Source: Nocardioides ferulae (lineage in GTDB: Bacteria; Actinomycetota; Actinomycetes; Propionibacteriales; Nocardioidaceae). From it: 64,000 nucleotides of DNA. This document shows, piece after piece, positions 8,835 to 20,775 of this stretch. How positions within the stretch are numbered: the first letter of the stretch is position 1; the number at the start of each line of letters is the position of its first letter. Under the pieces are notes generated by a model, which was not told the origin of the DNA, did no database searches, and worked only from the letters and a program-made list of their open reading frames with translations. The stretch covers positions 124,001 to 188,000 of the forward strand of contig NZ_QZVR01000001.1 of assembly GCF_003660455.1 (NCBI RefSeq). Reading direction: 5' to 3'. Both the position numbers and the translations under genes were made by a program.

Positions 8835-9566
8835 GTGCTGATCGCCGGATTCCCCGCCGGTCCCTGGGGGACCAACTGCTATGTCGTCGCGACCGGCCCG
8901 GGTGCCGAATGCGTCGTGGTCGACCCGGGCAAGGACGCCGCCTCCGGGGTCGACCAGGTCGTGCGCGAGCACCGGCTCAAGCCGGTCTCCGTGCTGGTCA
9001 CCCACGGGCACGTCGACCACATGTGGTGCGTGGCCCCGGTCGCCGGCTCCTACGACGCGACCGCCTGGATCCACCCTCGGGACCGGCACCTGCTCACCGA
9101 CCCGTTGGCCGGCATGTCGCGCGAGACCAGCCAGATGCTGCTCGGCGGCAGCTACGAGTGGGCCGAGCCCGACGACGTCCGCGAGCTGAGCGACCTCCAG
9201 GAGCTGGAGCTGGCCGGGCTGCGGTTCGTCGTGGACCACACCCCAGGGCACACCGAGGGGTCGGTCACCTTTCGCACCCCCTACGGTGCCGAGCACGGCC
9301 ACGCCGAGGTCTCCGAGGTGATGTTCTCCGGCGACCTCCTCTTCGCCGGCTCGATCGGCCGCACCGACCTGCCCGGCGGAGACCATCCGACGATGCTGCG
9401 CAGCCTCACCGAGAAGGTGCTGACGCTGCCCGACGACATCGTCGTGCTGCCCGGTCACGGCGAGCAGACGTCGATCGGCCGCGAGCGCGCCACCAACCCC
9501 TACCTGCTGGAGCTCCTCGACGCCGACCCCGAGAGCCCCACCCGCCGAGTCACCCGAGGTCTCTGA
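8835..9566 (+). CDS. MBL-fold metallo-hydrolase (glyoxalase II-like)
   Basis: A 243-residue cytoplasmic metallo-beta-lactamase-fold hydrolase. The metal-binding motif THGHVDHMW gives H57, H59, D61 and H62. Further ligands are the His in DHTPGHTEG, the Asp in FSGDLLF and the His in LPGHGEQT. Thiol-ester hydrolysis of the hydroxyacylglutathione-hydrolase type is the family's usual activity, but actinomycetes generally use mycothiol, so the substrate is open. It sits just upstream of hisS, as in many actinobacteria (a conserved rel-MBL-hisS neighbourhood). Confidence 0.88.
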   Translation: MLIAGFPAGPWGTNCYVVATGPGAECVVVDPGKDAASGVDQVVREHRLKPVSVLVTHGHVDHMWCVAPVAGSYDATAWIHPRDRHLLTDPLAGMSRETSQMLLGGSYEWAEPDDVRELSDLQELELAGLRFVVDHTPGHTEGSVTFRTPYGAEHGHAEVSEVMFSGDLLFAGSIGRTDLPGGDHPTMLRSLTEKVLTLPDDIVVLPGHGEQTSIGRERATNPYLLELLDADPESPTRRVTRGL

Positions 9567-9571
9567 TCGCC

Positions 9572-10915
9572 ATGGCCAAGCCCACCCCGCTGAGCGGGTT
9601 CCCCGAACTGCTCCCCGAGCAGCGTGTCGTCGAGCAGCAGGTCGTCGACACACTGCGCCGCACCTTCGAGCTGCACGGCTTCGCCGGCATCGAGACCCGT
9701 GCCGTGGAGCCCCTGGACCAGCTCCTGCGCAAGGGCGACACCTCCAAGGAGGTCTATCTCCTGCGGCGGCTGCACGAGGAGTCCCCGGAGGGGCACGCGG
9801 GCATCGGCCTGCACTTCGACCTCACGGTGCCGTTCGCGCGCTACGTGCTGGAGAACGCCGGCAAGCTGGAGTTCCCGTTCCGTCGCTACCAGATCCAGAA
9901 GGCCTGGCGCGGCGAGCGACCGCAGGAGGGTCGCTACCGCGAGTTCACGCAGGCCGACATCGACATCATCGGCCGCGACGTGCTGCCGTTCCCCCACGAC
10001 GTCGAGGTCACTCGCGTCATGGTGGACGCCTTGAACCGGCTGGACTTCCTGCCCGGCTTCCGGCTACAGGTCAATAATCGCAAGCTCATCTCGGGCTTCT
10101 ACGCCGGGCTCGGCATCGCCGACGGCGACGAGGTGATGCGCCTGGTCGACAAGCTCGACAAGCTCCCTGTCGAGAAGGTGCGCGCGATGCTGGTGGCCGA
10201 CGCGGGCCTCGACGAGACGACGGCGGACCGGGTGCTGTCGCTGGCGACGATCCGCTCGGGCGACGACTCCTTCGTCGACGCCGTGCGCGCCCTCGGTGTC
10301 GAGCACGAGCTCCTCGACACCGGCCTGGCCGAGCTCGGCGAGCTGGTCCGCGCCTGCGCCGACCTGGTCAGCGACCGGGTCCGGGTCGAGGCCGACCTGT
10401 CCATCGCCCGCGGCCTGGACTACTACACCGGCACGGTCTTCGAGACCCGCCTCGACGGCTACGAGTCGATGGGCTCGATCTGCTCCGGCGGCCGCTACGA
10501 CGCGCTCGCGTCCGACGGCCGCTCGACCTACCCCGGCGTCGGCATCTCGCTCGGCGTGAGCCGCGTCGTCGTGCCGCTCCTGGCGCGCACCGGCCTCACC
10601 GCGACCCGCAAGGTGCCCAGCGCGGTGGTCGTGGCGCTGGTCGACGAGGAGTCGCGACCGGCCAGCGAGGCCGTCGCGACCGCGCTGCGCGCCCGCGGCA
10701 TCCCCTGCGAGGTCGCCGCGTCGGCGCAGAAGTTCGGCAAGCAGATCCGGTACGCCGAGCGGCGCGGCATCCCGTTCGTCTGGTTCGCCGACGCCGACGG
10801 CGGGCACCAGGTCAAGGACATCCGCACCGGTGACCAGCAGCCTGCAGACCCCGCCGAATGGACGCCACCCGCCTCCGACCTCCACGCTGCAGTCGTCAGG
10901 TCGGCACCTGCCTGA
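9572..10915 (+). CDS. hisS: Histidyl-tRNA synthetase
   Basis: A 447-residue class II synthetase that charges tRNA-His. Visible signatures are motif 2 ([23 protein letters not shown] region, near residues 105-130) and the histidine-binding segment [13 protein letters not shown]-terminal anticodon-binding domain ends the protein. The N-terminus ([12 protein letters not shown]) is the divergent actinobacterial version of the usual G-DxLP motif. ATG 9572 follows the MBL stop by five bases, so the genes are probably co-transcribed. An upstream in-frame extension runs through the MBL gene and is not real. Confidence 0.95.
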   Translation: MAKPTPLSGFPELLPEQRVVEQQVVDTLRRTFELHGFAGIETRAVEPLDQLLRKGDTSKEVYLLRRLHEESPEGHAGIGLHFDLTVPFARYVLENAGKLEFPFRRYQIQKAWRGERPQEGRYREFTQADIDIIGRDVLPFPHDVEVTRVMVDALNRLDFLPGFRLQVNNRKLISGFYAGLGIADGDEVMRLVDKLDKLPVEKVRAMLVADAGLDETTADRVLSLATIRSGDDSFVDAVRALGVEHELLDTGLAELGELVRACADLVSDRVRVEADLSIARGLDYYTGTVFETRLDGYESMGSICSGGRYDALASDGRSTYPGVGISLGVSRVVVPLLARTGLTATRKVPSAVVVALVDEESRPASEAVATALRARGIPCEVAASAQKFGKQIRYAERRGIPFVWFADADGGHQVKDIRTGDQQPADPAEWTPPASDLHAAVVRSAPA

Positions 10916-10973
10916 CCGGCGCACGGCCAGCACCCACGCATCCCGCACCACCAGAACCGAGGAGAGACCCCCT

Positions 10974-12746
<1,773 letters not shown>

Positions 12747-12822
12747 TCGTCCGAAATGGGCTGTCCGAGGGCCGAGACCAGATCGTTACCGCCAGGTGAT
12801 CACTTCTCCCACGCTGGTCACA

Positions 12823-12828
12823 TAGAGT
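12823..12828 (+). promoter_or_regulatory. Putative -10 element (TAGAGT) for the peptide ABC operon
   Basis: TAGAGT in the 196-nt spacer after aspS is the only good -10 candidate before the ABC operon. It would give a leader of about 105 nt with several short GC-rich inverted repeats. Inferred. Confidence 0.4.
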
Positions 12829-12942
12829 CGCGACCGGCGCGAGGCCCGCATCACCGCACGAGAGACCGCGGCACGGGCCGCCCGGCTGGGGCCGGGCATC
12901 GAGCCGAACCACGTACTGGACAAGAGCTGCAAGAAGGTGGGC

Positions 12943-13950
12943 ATGACCCTTCCGGCGACTGAGATCGGATCGCACGGCCCGGCGGAGCCGGAGCTGGCAC
13001 CGGTGGAGAACAGGGAGGTCACCGGCCGCTCCCCGCTGCGCATCGCGTTCGAGCGGCTGCGCCGCGACCCGGTGGCGGTCGTCTCCTTCCTGATCGTGCT
13101 GGTCTTCGTGCTGATCGCGGTCTTCGCGGGAACGATCGCGAAGTTCTTCGGCGTCACCACCGACACGGTCTCGGCCAGCAGCGTGCTCGAGTTCCCCTCG
13201 ATGCTGCCGAAGACCGGCCCCCCGAACCACGGCTTCGACAGCAACCACCCGTTCGGCATCGCCCCCCAGAGCGGTGAGGACAACCTCGCCACGTGGCTCT
13301 TCGGCGCCCGCACCTCCCTGCTGATCGCGGCCATCGCGACGTTCGCGGCCACGTTCATCGGGGTCGTGCTCGGCCTGATCGCCGGCTATGCCGGCGGCGT
13401 CTGGGACCGGGTCATCTCGTTCGTCACCGACCTGTTCCTGACGATCCCGTTCCTGCTGGCCGCGCTGGCCATGGCCCCGATCATCGCCGACCGGTTCGGC
13501 ACCGACCCCGACCGCTACGCCGAGGTCCAGTTCTATGGCGTCATCTTCATCCTCACCGCGTTCGGGTGGATGACGATGGCCCGCCTGATCCGCGGCGAGG
13601 TGCTCTCGATCCGCGAACGCGAGTTCGTGCAGGCGGCGCGGGTGATCGGGGTGCCCACCCGCAAGATCCTGTTCCGCGAGATCCTGCCGAACCTGGTCGC
13701 GCCGATCGTGGTCGCGGTGTCGCTGGGCCTGCCGGCCTACGTCGCCGCCGAGGCGGGCCTGTCCTACCTCGGCATCGGCGTCACGGGCCGGCCGTCGTGG
13801 GGCCAGACCATCGACGCCGCGACGAAGTGGTTCAACATCTACCCGCTCTACCTGTGGCAGCCGGTCATCGGCATCGTGCTGCTGGTGGTCGCACTGAACC
13901 TGCTCGGCGACGCGATCCGCGACGCGCTCGACCCCAAGACCCGGCGCTGA
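12943..13950 (+). CDS. Peptide/oligopeptide ABC transporter permease (OppC type)
   Basis: A 335-residue inner-membrane permease. After a 40-residue cytoplasmic N-terminus come one membrane helix (about 48-68), a long external loop, then the five-helix BPD_transp_1 domain. The EAA coupling loop is visible as REFVQAARVIGVPTRKILFREILPN. The start at ATG 12943 has AGAAGG six bases upstream; a GTG six bases earlier overlaps that site. The OppC-type permease comes first in this operon, ahead of the binding protein, which is less usual than the A-B-C-D-F order. Confidence 0.88.
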   Translation: MTLPATEIGSHGPAEPELAPVENREVTGRSPLRIAFERLRRDPVAVVSFLIVLVFVLIAVFAGTIAKFFGVTTDTVSASSVLEFPSMLPKTGPPNHGFDSNHPFGIAPQSGEDNLATWLFGARTSLLIAAIATFAATFIGVVLGLIAGYAGGVWDRVISFVTDLFLTIPFLLAALAMAPIIADRFGTDPDRYAEVQFYGVIFILTAFGWMTMARLIRGEVLSIREREFVQAARVIGVPTRKILFREILPNLVAPIVVAVSLGLPAYVAAEAGLSYLGIGVTGRPSWGQTIDAATKWFNIYPLYLWQPVIGIVLLVVALNLLGDAIRDALDPKTRR

Positions 13951-14017
13951 GGCGCCCCCTGACGTTGGTCGCGGCACTGCCGCGGTCACGACCACACCGA
14001 AAAGAGAGGCTGAATAG

Positions 14018-15787
14018 ATGAGACGCAGCAAGGCAATGGCTGCGGTCGTCGGCGTGGGCATGTTCGCGCTGGCGGCTTGTGGGGGAGGCGGCGGCGACGA
14101 CGACGACCCCGGCGTCCAGGACACCTTCAAGGAGGGTGGCGCCGCTGGCTCGGGCAAGGACCCTGAGGCCCAGGGCCCCGCGCCGGAGATCGAGGGCGCC
14201 CAGGAGGGCGGCACGATCACGATGCTGCACCCGGACCCCGACGCGGGACCGGACAGCCTCGACCCCACCAGCGGGTGGTCGGTGACCGACAACGGCATCC
14301 TGCAGAACCTCGTCTTCCGTTCGCTGACGACCTACCGGATGGACCAGGAGACCGGCGAGATGGTGCTGGTCCCCGACCTCGCCACCGACCTGGGTCAGCC
14401 GAACGAGGACTTCACCGAGTGGAAGTTCGAGATCAAGGACGGCATCAAGTGGGAGACCGGCGACCCGGTCACCGCTGATGACATCGCCTTCGGCATCAAG
14501 CGCTCGATGGACACCAAGGACCTCGAGGGTCCCGGCGCCCAGTACTCCAAGGAGTTCTTCCTCGGCGGCGACAAGTACGAAGGCCCCTACGTCAGTGGCG
14601 AGGACTTCGAGGGCGTCCAGGTCGACGGCAACACCATCACGATCAAGATGGCCAAGCCGTTCCCCGAGATGGACTACTGGGGCGCGTTCATGGCGATGGG
14701 TCCCGTCCCGTCCGGCCCGGCCGGCTCGCCCCCGCAGTACGGCCTCAAGCCGCTGGCGACCGGTCCCTACAAGGTCGAGTCGTTCCGTCCGAACTCCGAG
14801 CTCGTGCTGGTCCGCAACGACCAGTGGGACCCGGCCACCGACGCGGCACGTCACCAGTACGTCGACAAGTGGGTCATGAAGTTCGACCAGGACCCCGCCG
14901 CGAGCGACGAGCTCGTCATGAGCGGCAACGAGGAGTCCAAGACGACCATCGTCACCCAGCTCCAGGGCTCGAACTACCAGACCGCCACCCAGGACATGGG
15001 TGACCGGGTCATGGTCGGCTCGCAGGCCTGCACCTCGTTCTGGTACCCCAAGTACGACAAGATCAAGGAGCTCGAGGTCCGTCAGGCCCTCGCGTTCGCC
15101 TACCCCTACGAGGACGCCTGGTCCGCCGCGGGTGAGATCCCGGGTGTGACCCGGACCATGGGCACCAACATCCTCCCGCCCGGCATGGCCGGTCGCGAGG
15201 AGTACCAGCCCGTCGAGGGCGAGGAGATCGGGCGCAACCCCGAGAAGGCCAAGGAGCTGCTCGAGGCGGCCGGCTACGGCCCCGGCGACTACGAGATCGC
15301 GTGGGCCTACGACGCCTCCACCCCGGAGGGCAAGGCCGCCATGGAGCAGATCAAGCTCGGACTCGAGGAGGCCGGCTTCAAGACCAAGCCGTACCCCTAC
15401 TCGGCCGGCTCGCTCTACGACGTGTGGACCGACCCCGACAACCCGATCTACAAGAAGATCAACGTCGCGGGCGTCGCCTGGTGCTCCGACTGGCCGTCGG
15501 GTGCGACCTTCATCCCGGCGCTGTTCCAGAGCGACCAGCTCTACAACACCGGTGGTTTCAGCGAGGCCTCGATCGACGAGCGCATCAAGGCCGTCACCTC
15601 GATGCCGCTGGAGGACCAGCCTGGCGAGTGGAACGCGATCGACCAGGAGATCATGACCAACTACTTCCCGGTCGTGAACACTGGCTACCTGAACAACCTG
15701 TTCGCCTACGGCGAGAACATCGGCAACTTCACCAACGACTCCGCGCAGGGTTACCCGAACCTGCGTGACATGTACGTCGTTCAGTGA
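14018..15787 (+). CDS. ABC transporter substrate-binding lipoprotein, family 5 (OppA/DppA type)
   Basis: A 589-residue lipoprotein that would capture the substrate outside the membrane and deliver it to the permeases. The lipobox LAAC ends at about residue 21, followed by a Gly/Asp-rich linker. SBP_bac_5 features include the segment DSLDPTSGWSVTDNG near residue 80 and the LATGPYKVESF motif. It is Asp/Glu-rich and acidic, and oligopeptides are the likeliest cargo, though family 5 proteins also bind nickel, sugars or haem. RBS AAAGAGAGG lies just upstream. Two hairpins follow the stop. Confidence 0.9.
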   Translation: MRRSKAMAAVVGVGMFALAACGGGGGDDDDPGVQDTFKEGGAAGSGKDPEAQGPAPEIEGAQEGGTITMLHPDPDAGPDSLDPTSGWSVTDNGILQNLVFRSLTTYRMDQETGEMVLVPDLATDLGQPNEDFTEWKFEIKDGIKWETGDPVTADDIAFGIKRSMDTKDLEGPGAQYSKEFFLGGDKYEGPYVSGEDFEGVQVDGNTITIKMAKPFPEMDYWGAFMAMGPVPSGPAGSPPQYGLKPLATGPYKVESFRPNSELVLVRNDQWDPATDAARHQYVDKWVMKFDQDPAASDELVMSGNEESKTTIVTQLQGSNYQTATQDMGDRVMVGSQACTSFWYPKYDKIKELEVRQALAFAYPYEDAWSAAGEIPGVTRTMGTNILPPGMAGREEYQPVEGEEIGRNPEKAKELLEAAGYGPGDYEIAWAYDASTPEGKAAMEQIKLGLEEAGFKTKPYPYSAGSLYDVWTDPDNPIYKKINVAGVAWCSDWPSGATFIPALFQSDQLYNTGGFSEASIDERIKAVTSMPLEDQPGEWNAIDQEIMTNYFPVVNTGYLNNLFAYGENIGNFTNDSAQGYPNLRDMYVVQ

Positions 15788-15795
15788 GTCCGGTG

Positions 15796-15818
15796 ACGGG
15801 TGACCTGAGGTCGCCCGT
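15796..15818 (+). terminator. First hairpin after the binding-protein gene
   Basis: ACGGGTGAC (15796-15804) pairs with GTCGCCCGT (15810-15818) with one G-U pair and a five-base loop. It lies just after the stop and just before a stronger hairpin. It may protect the 3' end of the binding-protein mRNA. Confidence 0.45.
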
Positions 15819-15833
15819 ACCCTCGGCGTGACG

Positions 15834-15870
15834 AGGTCGGGTGGGGGCCGCATCGGCCCCCACCCGACCT
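15834..15870 (+). terminator. Very strong intra-operon hairpin between binding protein and OppB genes
   Basis: A perfect 17-bp stem, AGGTCGGGTGGGGGCCG (15834-15850) with its exact reverse complement at 15854-15870, and a three-base CAT loop. There is no U-tract. Placed between the lipoprotein gene and the rest of the operon, it would make the binding protein more abundant than the membrane and ATPase subunits, by partial termination or by blocking 3' decay. Confidence 0.7.
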
Positions 15871-15926
15871 ACGTGCCCGGAGGACCACAGCACCACCCGT
15901 AAGAACTTCTGCCAGGAGAGGCAAGA

Positions 15927-16928
15927 GTGTTCGCCTACATCGTCAAGCGCCTGCTCGCGGGATTCCTCGTCGTGACCCTGATCTCGATGATGGTCTACGC
16001 GCTGTTCTGGTACGGCCCGCGCAGCCCAGCGCAGGAGCTGTGCCGCCGCGAGAGCAACAACCGCTGCACCCCGGAGAAGCTGGAGCGCTACGAAGAGGCG
16101 CTGGGCTACAACAACTCGGTCACCTCCGAGTACGGCAAGTGGGCCAAGGGCCTCGTCGCCGGGCGCGACATCACCGTGGGCGCCAGCGTGATCCACTGCG
16201 AGGCCCCGTGCCTCGGGCTGTCCTACCGCACCCGCCAGCCGGTCTTCGAGGAGATGAAGACCCGCTTGCCGGCGACGATCAGCCTGGCCGTCGGTGCCGC
16301 ATCGATCACGCTCACGATCGGCGTCACGGTGGGGGTCCTGGCGGCCCGAAGACGCGGCACCTTCGCCGACAAGGCATTGGTGTCCACCACGCTGTTCATG
16401 AGCTCGATCCCGTACTACCTCTTCGCGCTGCTGTCGATGCTCTACCTCACGATCGTCTACGACGTGTTCCCCCAGACCGGCTACACGCCGCTGACCGACA
16501 ACCCGGGGGCCTGGTTCACCGGGCTGCTGCTTCCGTGGCTGGCCCTGGGGTTCTACAACTCGACGTCCTACACCCGCTTCTCCCGCGGGGCGATGGTCGA
16601 GTCGCTCAGCGAGGACTACATCCGCACCGCGAGAGCCAAGGGGCTCACCTCGAGGGTGGTCGTGATGCGGCACGCCCTTCGCGCGGCACTGGTGCCGGTG
16701 GTCACCATCTTCGGCATCGACTTCGCGTTCCTGCTCGCCGGCACGATCTTCACCGAGAAGATCTTCGACATCCAGGGCATCGGCCGTTGGGGCCTGGACG
16801 CCACCCTGATCAAGGACCTGCCCGTGGTGCAGGCGACGGTGCTGTTCGGCTCGATCATCATCGTGGTCGCCAACATCATCGTCGACATCATCTACAGCAT
16901 CCTCGACCCCCGAGTGAGACTCTCGTGA
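15927..16928 (+). CDS. Peptide/oligopeptide ABC transporter permease (OppB type)
   Basis: A 333-residue inner-membrane permease. The N-terminal OppB-type helix begins FAYIVKRLLAGFLVV. An external loop of about 75 residues contains four cysteines (LCRRESNNRC and HCEAPC), which may form disulfides. The transmembrane core and an EAA loop (EDYIRTARAKGLTSRVVVMRHALR) follow. The GTG start has GGAGAGG upstream. The stop overlaps the GTG of the next ATPase gene. Confidence 0.9.
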   Translation: MFAYIVKRLLAGFLVVTLISMMVYALFWYGPRSPAQELCRRESNNRCTPEKLERYEEALGYNNSVTSEYGKWAKGLVAGRDITVGASVIHCEAPCLGLSYRTRQPVFEEMKTRLPATISLAVGAASITLTIGVTVGVLAARRRGTFADKALVSTTLFMSSIPYYLFALLSMLYLTIVYDVFPQTGYTPLTDNPGAWFTGLLLPWLALGFYNSTSYTRFSRGAMVESLSEDYIRTARAKGLTSRVVVMRHALRAALVPVVTIFGIDFAFLLAGTIFTEKIFDIQGIGRWGLDATLIKDLPVVQATVLFGSIIIVVANIIVDIIYSILDPRVRLS

Positions 16929-18022
16929 CCGTTCAGCACACCATGCCCGGCAACGCCGCCGCGGCAGGGTCCGGCGAGCCCTACCTCGTCGTCGAGAACC
17001 TGACCGTCCGGTTCCCGACCGCCGACGGCCTGGTGCAGGCCGTGACCGACCTGAGCTACTCCGTGGAGCTCGGCCAGACGCTCGGCATCGTCGGCGAGTC
17101 CGGCTCGGGCAAGTCCGTGTCGAGCATGGCCGTCCTGGGCCTGCACGACGCGAAGTCCTCGCGCATCGAGGGCTCGATCCGGCTCGGCGGCACCGAGGTC
17201 GTCGGGCTCTCGGAGGCCAAGCTGCGTCCGCTGCGCGGCAACGCCGCGGCGATGATCTTCCAGGATGCGTTGGCCGCCCTGCACCCGTTCTACAAGGTCG
17301 GCAGCCAGCTCACCGAGGCCTACCTCGCCCACCACCCGCAGGCCTCGAAGAAGGACGCGCGACGCCGGGCCATCGAGATGCTCGACCGGGTCGGCATCCC
17401 GCAACCGGACCGCCGGGTCGACGACTTCCCGCACCAGTTCTCCGGCGGCATGCGGCAGCGCGCGATGATCGCGATGGGCCTGATCAACGACCCCAAGCTG
17501 ATCATCGCCGACGAGCCCACGACCGCTCTCGACGTCACCGTTCAGGCGCAGATCCTCGACCTCCTGCAGGACCTCCAGCGTGAGTTCAACTCCGCGATCA
17601 TCATCATCACCCACGACCTCGGCGTGATCGCCGAGATGGCCGACGACGTGCTGGTGATGTACGGCGGCCGGGCCGTCGAGTACGGCGCCACCAAGGAGCT
17701 GCTGACGCACCCGGAGATGCCCTACACGTGGGGCCTGCTCTCGAGCGTCCCCGACGTCACCGCCGACACCGGCGGTCGACTGATCCCCATCCCGGGCAAC
17801 CCACCGAGCCTGCTTCGGCCACCGAAGGGCTGCCCGTTCCACCCACGCTGCGCGCACGTGGACAAGGTGCCGGCGAACCTGTGCTCGACCGAGCTGCCCG
17901 AGCTGCTCCCGGGCTCCCGGGGGGCCGACCACCTCAAGCGCTGCCACCTGGCCGACCCCGACGCGATCTACCGTGACCAGGTGTTGCCCGAGATCGCCCC
18001 TGACCTGGTCGAGGAGTCCTGA
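16925..18022 (+). CDS. Peptide ABC transporter ATP-binding protein (OppD type)
   Basis: A 365-residue cytoplasmic ATPase. Walker A is GESGSGKS (near residue 57), the ABC signature is FSGGMRQR, and Walker B is LIIADEPTTALDVT. The C-terminal oligo_HPY extension has CPFHPRC and later cysteines, as in OppD/DppD proteins that carry an iron-sulfur-like Cys cluster. GTG 16925 overlaps the permease stop (GTGA), and its own stop overlaps the ATG of the next gene (TGATG). Confidence 0.92.
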   Translation: MTVQHTMPGNAAAAGSGEPYLVVENLTVRFPTADGLVQAVTDLSYSVELGQTLGIVGESGSGKSVSSMAVLGLHDAKSSRIEGSIRLGGTEVVGLSEAKLRPLRGNAAAMIFQDALAALHPFYKVGSQLTEAYLAHHPQASKKDARRRAIEMLDRVGIPQPDRRVDDFPHQFSGGMRQRAMIAMGLINDPKLIIADEPTTALDVTVQAQILDLLQDLQREFNSAIIIITHDLGVIAEMADDVLVMYGGRAVEYGATKELLTHPEMPYTWGLLSSVPDVTADTGGRLIPIPGNPPSLLRPPKGCPFHPRCAHVDKVPANLCSTELPELLPGSRGADHLKRCHLADPDAIYRDQVLPEIAPDLVEES

Positions 18023-19398
18023 TGTCCGACGCCAAGACGCCCCACGAGGGCGCCGAGCCCAGCGTGCGGGGCGCCACCGCAGGGACGCCACAGGACCCCA
18101 CCGCAGAGCCGGACCTGCACTCCTCCGACGTGCCCGGTGCCGGCACCGACGAGCCGGTCCTCACCTTCGAGGAGGCCGCCGCTCACGGCCACACCGCCAC
18201 GGTGCTCGATCCCGACGCCACCCCGGTCCTCGAGGTCGAGAACCTGCGGATGTACTTCCCGGTGAAGTCGTCGGGCCTGATCCGGCGCACCGTCGGGCAC
18301 GTGCAGGCGGTCGACGGGATCTCGTTCCAGGTGCCGCGCGGCGGCGCGCTGGGCCTGGTCGGCGAGTCCGGCTGCGGCAAGTCCACCACGGGCCGTCTGA
18401 TCACCCGTCTCTACGACCCGACGTCGGGGTCGATGCGCTTCGACGGCGAGACCGACCTGGCGACGGTGTCGCGGCGTCAGATGAAGCCGCTGCGCCGCGA
18501 CATCCAGATGATCTTCCAGGACCCCTACAGCTCGCTCAACCCGCGCCACACCGTCGGCACGATCGTGGGCACCCCGCTGCGGGTGCACAACATGGTGCCG
18601 AAGAACCAGGTGCTCAAGCGGGTCCAGGAGCTGCTCGAGGTGGTGGGGCTCAACCCCGAGCACTACAACCGCTACCCCAACGAGTTCTCCGGCGGTCAAC
18701 GCCAGCGCATCGGCATCGCCCGGGCCCTGGCGCTGCAGCCGAAGCTGATGGTGGCCGACGAGCCGGTCTCCGCGCTGGACGTGTCGATCCAGGCGCAGGT
18801 GATCAACCTGCTGCAGGACCTGCAGGCCGAGTTCAACATCGCGTTCCTGTTCATCGCCCACGACCTCGCGGTCGTGCGCCACTTCTGCCCCGAGATCGCG
18901 GTGATGTACCTCGGCAAGATCGTCGAGGTCGCCGACCGGGAGACGCTCTACCAGCGCCCGTTCCACCCCTACACCCAGGCCCTGCTCTCGGCGGTGCCCG
19001 ACGTGAAGCAGGCCGCCATCGGCGGCCGCCGGGAGCGGCTGCGTCTGGAGGGCGACGTGCCGAGCCCGATCAACCCGCCGTCGGGTTGCCGGTTCCGCAC
19101 GCGCTGCCCGTTCGCGCAGGAGATCTGCGCCAAGGTCGAGCCCCCGCTGATGCAGGTCGGGCCGCGGCACAAGGTGGCCTGCCACTTCGCCGGCGAGCTG
19201 GGCGACCACCCCGACCACCCCGTGACCGCGCCGCTGCTCGGCCTCGACCAGGCCGGGAGCCCGGACCCCGCGGCCACCCCGCTGGCCCAGGCCGACCCCG
19301 GCCCGGGCTTCGCCGACACCTGGTTCGACATCAAGCGTGGGCAGATGACCGGGCGGACCTCCGCAGGCACCGTGGGGACCACCACGCCGGGTTCGTAG
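18022..19398 (+). CDS. Peptide ABC transporter ATP-binding protein (OppF type)
   Basis: A 458-residue ATPase, longer than the usual 320-350 residues because of a 65-residue acidic N-terminal extension and a 65-residue C-terminal tail. Walker A is GESGCGKST, the signature is FSGGQRQR and Walker B is [14 protein letters not shown]. The oligo_HPY Cys cluster is present ([14 protein letters not shown], then CHF). ATG 18022 overlaps the OppD stop. This is the last gene of the importer operon. Confidence 0.92.
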   Translation: MSDAKTPHEGAEPSVRGATAGTPQDPTAEPDLHSSDVPGAGTDEPVLTFEEAAAHGHTATVLDPDATPVLEVENLRMYFPVKSSGLIRRTVGHVQAVDGISFQVPRGGALGLVGESGCGKSTTGRLITRLYDPTSGSMRFDGETDLATVSRRQMKPLRRDIQMIFQDPYSSLNPRHTVGTIVGTPLRVHNMVPKNQVLKRVQELLEVVGLNPEHYNRYPNEFSGGQRQRIGIARALALQPKLMVADEPVSALDVSIQAQVINLLQDLQAEFNIAFLFIAHDLAVVRHFCPEIAVMYLGKIVEVADRETLYQRPFHPYTQALLSAVPDVKQAAIGGRRERLRLEGDVPSPINPPSGCRFRTRCPFAQEICAKVEPPLMQVGPRHKVACHFAGELGDHPDHPVTAPLLGLDQAGSPDPAATPLAQADPGPGFADTWFDIKRGQMTGRTSAGTVGTTTPGS

Positions 19399-19401
19399 GC
19401 T
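19396..19401 (+). promoter_or_regulatory. Putative -10 element (TAGGCT) for rarA, leaderless
   Basis: TAGGCT overlaps the stop codon of the ABC operon and ends seven bases before the GTG of rarA. No Shine-Dalgarno sequence is present. Confidence 0.45.
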
Positions 19402-19408
19402 TGCCCTC

Positions 19409-20764
19409 GTGGAGGGGCTCTTCGAGGTACCAGGCGGCCGACCCGCCGCCACCGGCGGCGGGTCGCTGTCCACGGGCGTGCACGCCTCCGCACCGCTGGC
19501 GGTGCGGATGCGCCCGCGCACGCTCGACGAGCTCGTGGGGCAGGAGCAGTTGCGTGCCCCGGGGTCGCCGCTGCGACAGCTGATCGAGGAGGGCAGGGCA
19601 CTCTCGCTGCTGCTGTGGGGCCCGCCCGGCACCGGCAAGACCACGCTCGCCTCGATCGTGAGCCAGCAGACCGACCGCCGCTTCGTGGAGGTCTCCGCGG
19701 TCTCGGCCGGGGTCAAGGAGGTGCGGGCGGCCATCGACTCGGCGCGCGCCGAGCTGGTCGGTCAAGGTCGCGAGACGGTGCTGTTCGTCGACGAGGTGCA
19801 CCGGTTCAGCAAGGCCCAGCAGGACGCGCTGCTGCCCGGCGTCGAGAACCGGTGGGTGACGCTGGTGGCCGCGACCACCGAGAACCCCTTCTTCAGCGTG
19901 ATCTCACCCCTGCTGTCCCGCAGCCTGCTGCTGCGGCTGGAGTCGCTCTCCGACGACGACATCCGGGCGGTGCTCGACCAGGCACTGAGCGACGAGCGCG
20001 GCCTGTCGGGGGAGTACGCCGTCGACGACGACGCGCTCGACCACCTGGTGCGGCTCGCCGGTGGTGACGCGCGCCGGTCGCTGACCTACCTGGAGGCCGC
20101 GGCCGGCGCCGCCCGCGCCCGCGGCGAGACCGTCATCGACCTGGAGACCACCGAGACCGCCGTCGACCGGGCCGCGGTCCGCTACGACCGGCAGGGCGAC
20201 CAGCACTACGACGTGACCAGCGCGTTCATCAAGTCCGTGCGCGGCTCGGACGCCGACGCCGCACTGCACTACCTCGCCCGGATGATCGAGGCGGGGGAGG
20301 ACCCCCGGTTCATCGCCCGGCGGCTGATCATCCTGGCCAGCGAGGACGTCGGCCTGGCCGACCCCACCGCGCTGACCACGGCCGTCGCGGCCGCCCAGGC
20401 CGTGCAGCTGATCGGCATGCCCGAGGCACGGCTCAACCTGGCCCAGGCCACGATCGCGCTCGCGGTGGCGCCGAAGTCGAACGCGGTCACCACCGCCATC
20501 GACGCGGCCAGCGCCGACGTGCGCGCCGGCAAGATCGGGCCGGTGCCCCCCCACCTGCGCGACGCCCACTACGCCGGCGCGAAGAAGCTCGGCCACGGGT
20601 CGACCTACACCTACAGCCACGACGAGCCCTACGGCATCGCCCAGCAGCAGTACCCACCCGACGTCGTCCTCGACGCCCGCTACTACCAGCCCACCGCGCT
20701 CGGCGCCGAGGCCGCCGTCAAGGAGCGCTGGGAGCGGATCCGGCGCCTGGTGCGCGGGCGATAG
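19409..20764 (+). CDS. rarA: Replication-associated recombination protein A (RarA/MgsA AAA+ ATPase)
   Basis: A 451-residue clamp-loader-like AAA+ ATPase acting at stalled replication forks. Walker A is GPPGTGKTT at 71-79; Walker B with the family's extended motif is [17 protein letters not shown]. The sensor segment is TTENPFFSV, and the C-terminal MgsA domain contains [18 protein letters not shown]. The gene lies directly upstream of two small conserved proteins and alaS, the usual actinobacterial order. Confidence 0.94.
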   Translation: MEGLFEVPGGRPAATGGGSLSTGVHASAPLAVRMRPRTLDELVGQEQLRAPGSPLRQLIEEGRALSLLLWGPPGTGKTTLASIVSQQTDRRFVEVSAVSAGVKEVRAAIDSARAELVGQGRETVLFVDEVHRFSKAQQDALLPGVENRWVTLVAATTENPFFSVISPLLSRSLLLRLESLSDDDIRAVLDQALSDERGLSGEYAVDDDALDHLVRLAGGDARRSLTYLEAAAGAARARGETVIDLETTETAVDRAAVRYDRQGDQHYDVTSAFIKSVRGSDADAALHYLARMIEAGEDPRFIARRLIILASEDVGLADPTALTTAVAAAQAVQLIGMPEARLNLAQATIALAVAPKSNAVTTAIDAASADVRAGKIGPVPPHLRDAHYAGAKKLGHGSTYTYSHDEPYGIAQQQYPPDVVLDARYYQPTALGAEAAVKERWERIRRLVRGR

Positions 20765-20775
20765 GGTCGGGCACC

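Noticed and set aside
12943..19398. Nickel or dipeptide-specific importer
   Set aside because: Family 5 binding proteins cannot be assigned a substrate by eye; no urease, hydrogenase or peptidase genes are adjacent, so only the general peptide-type call is kept.
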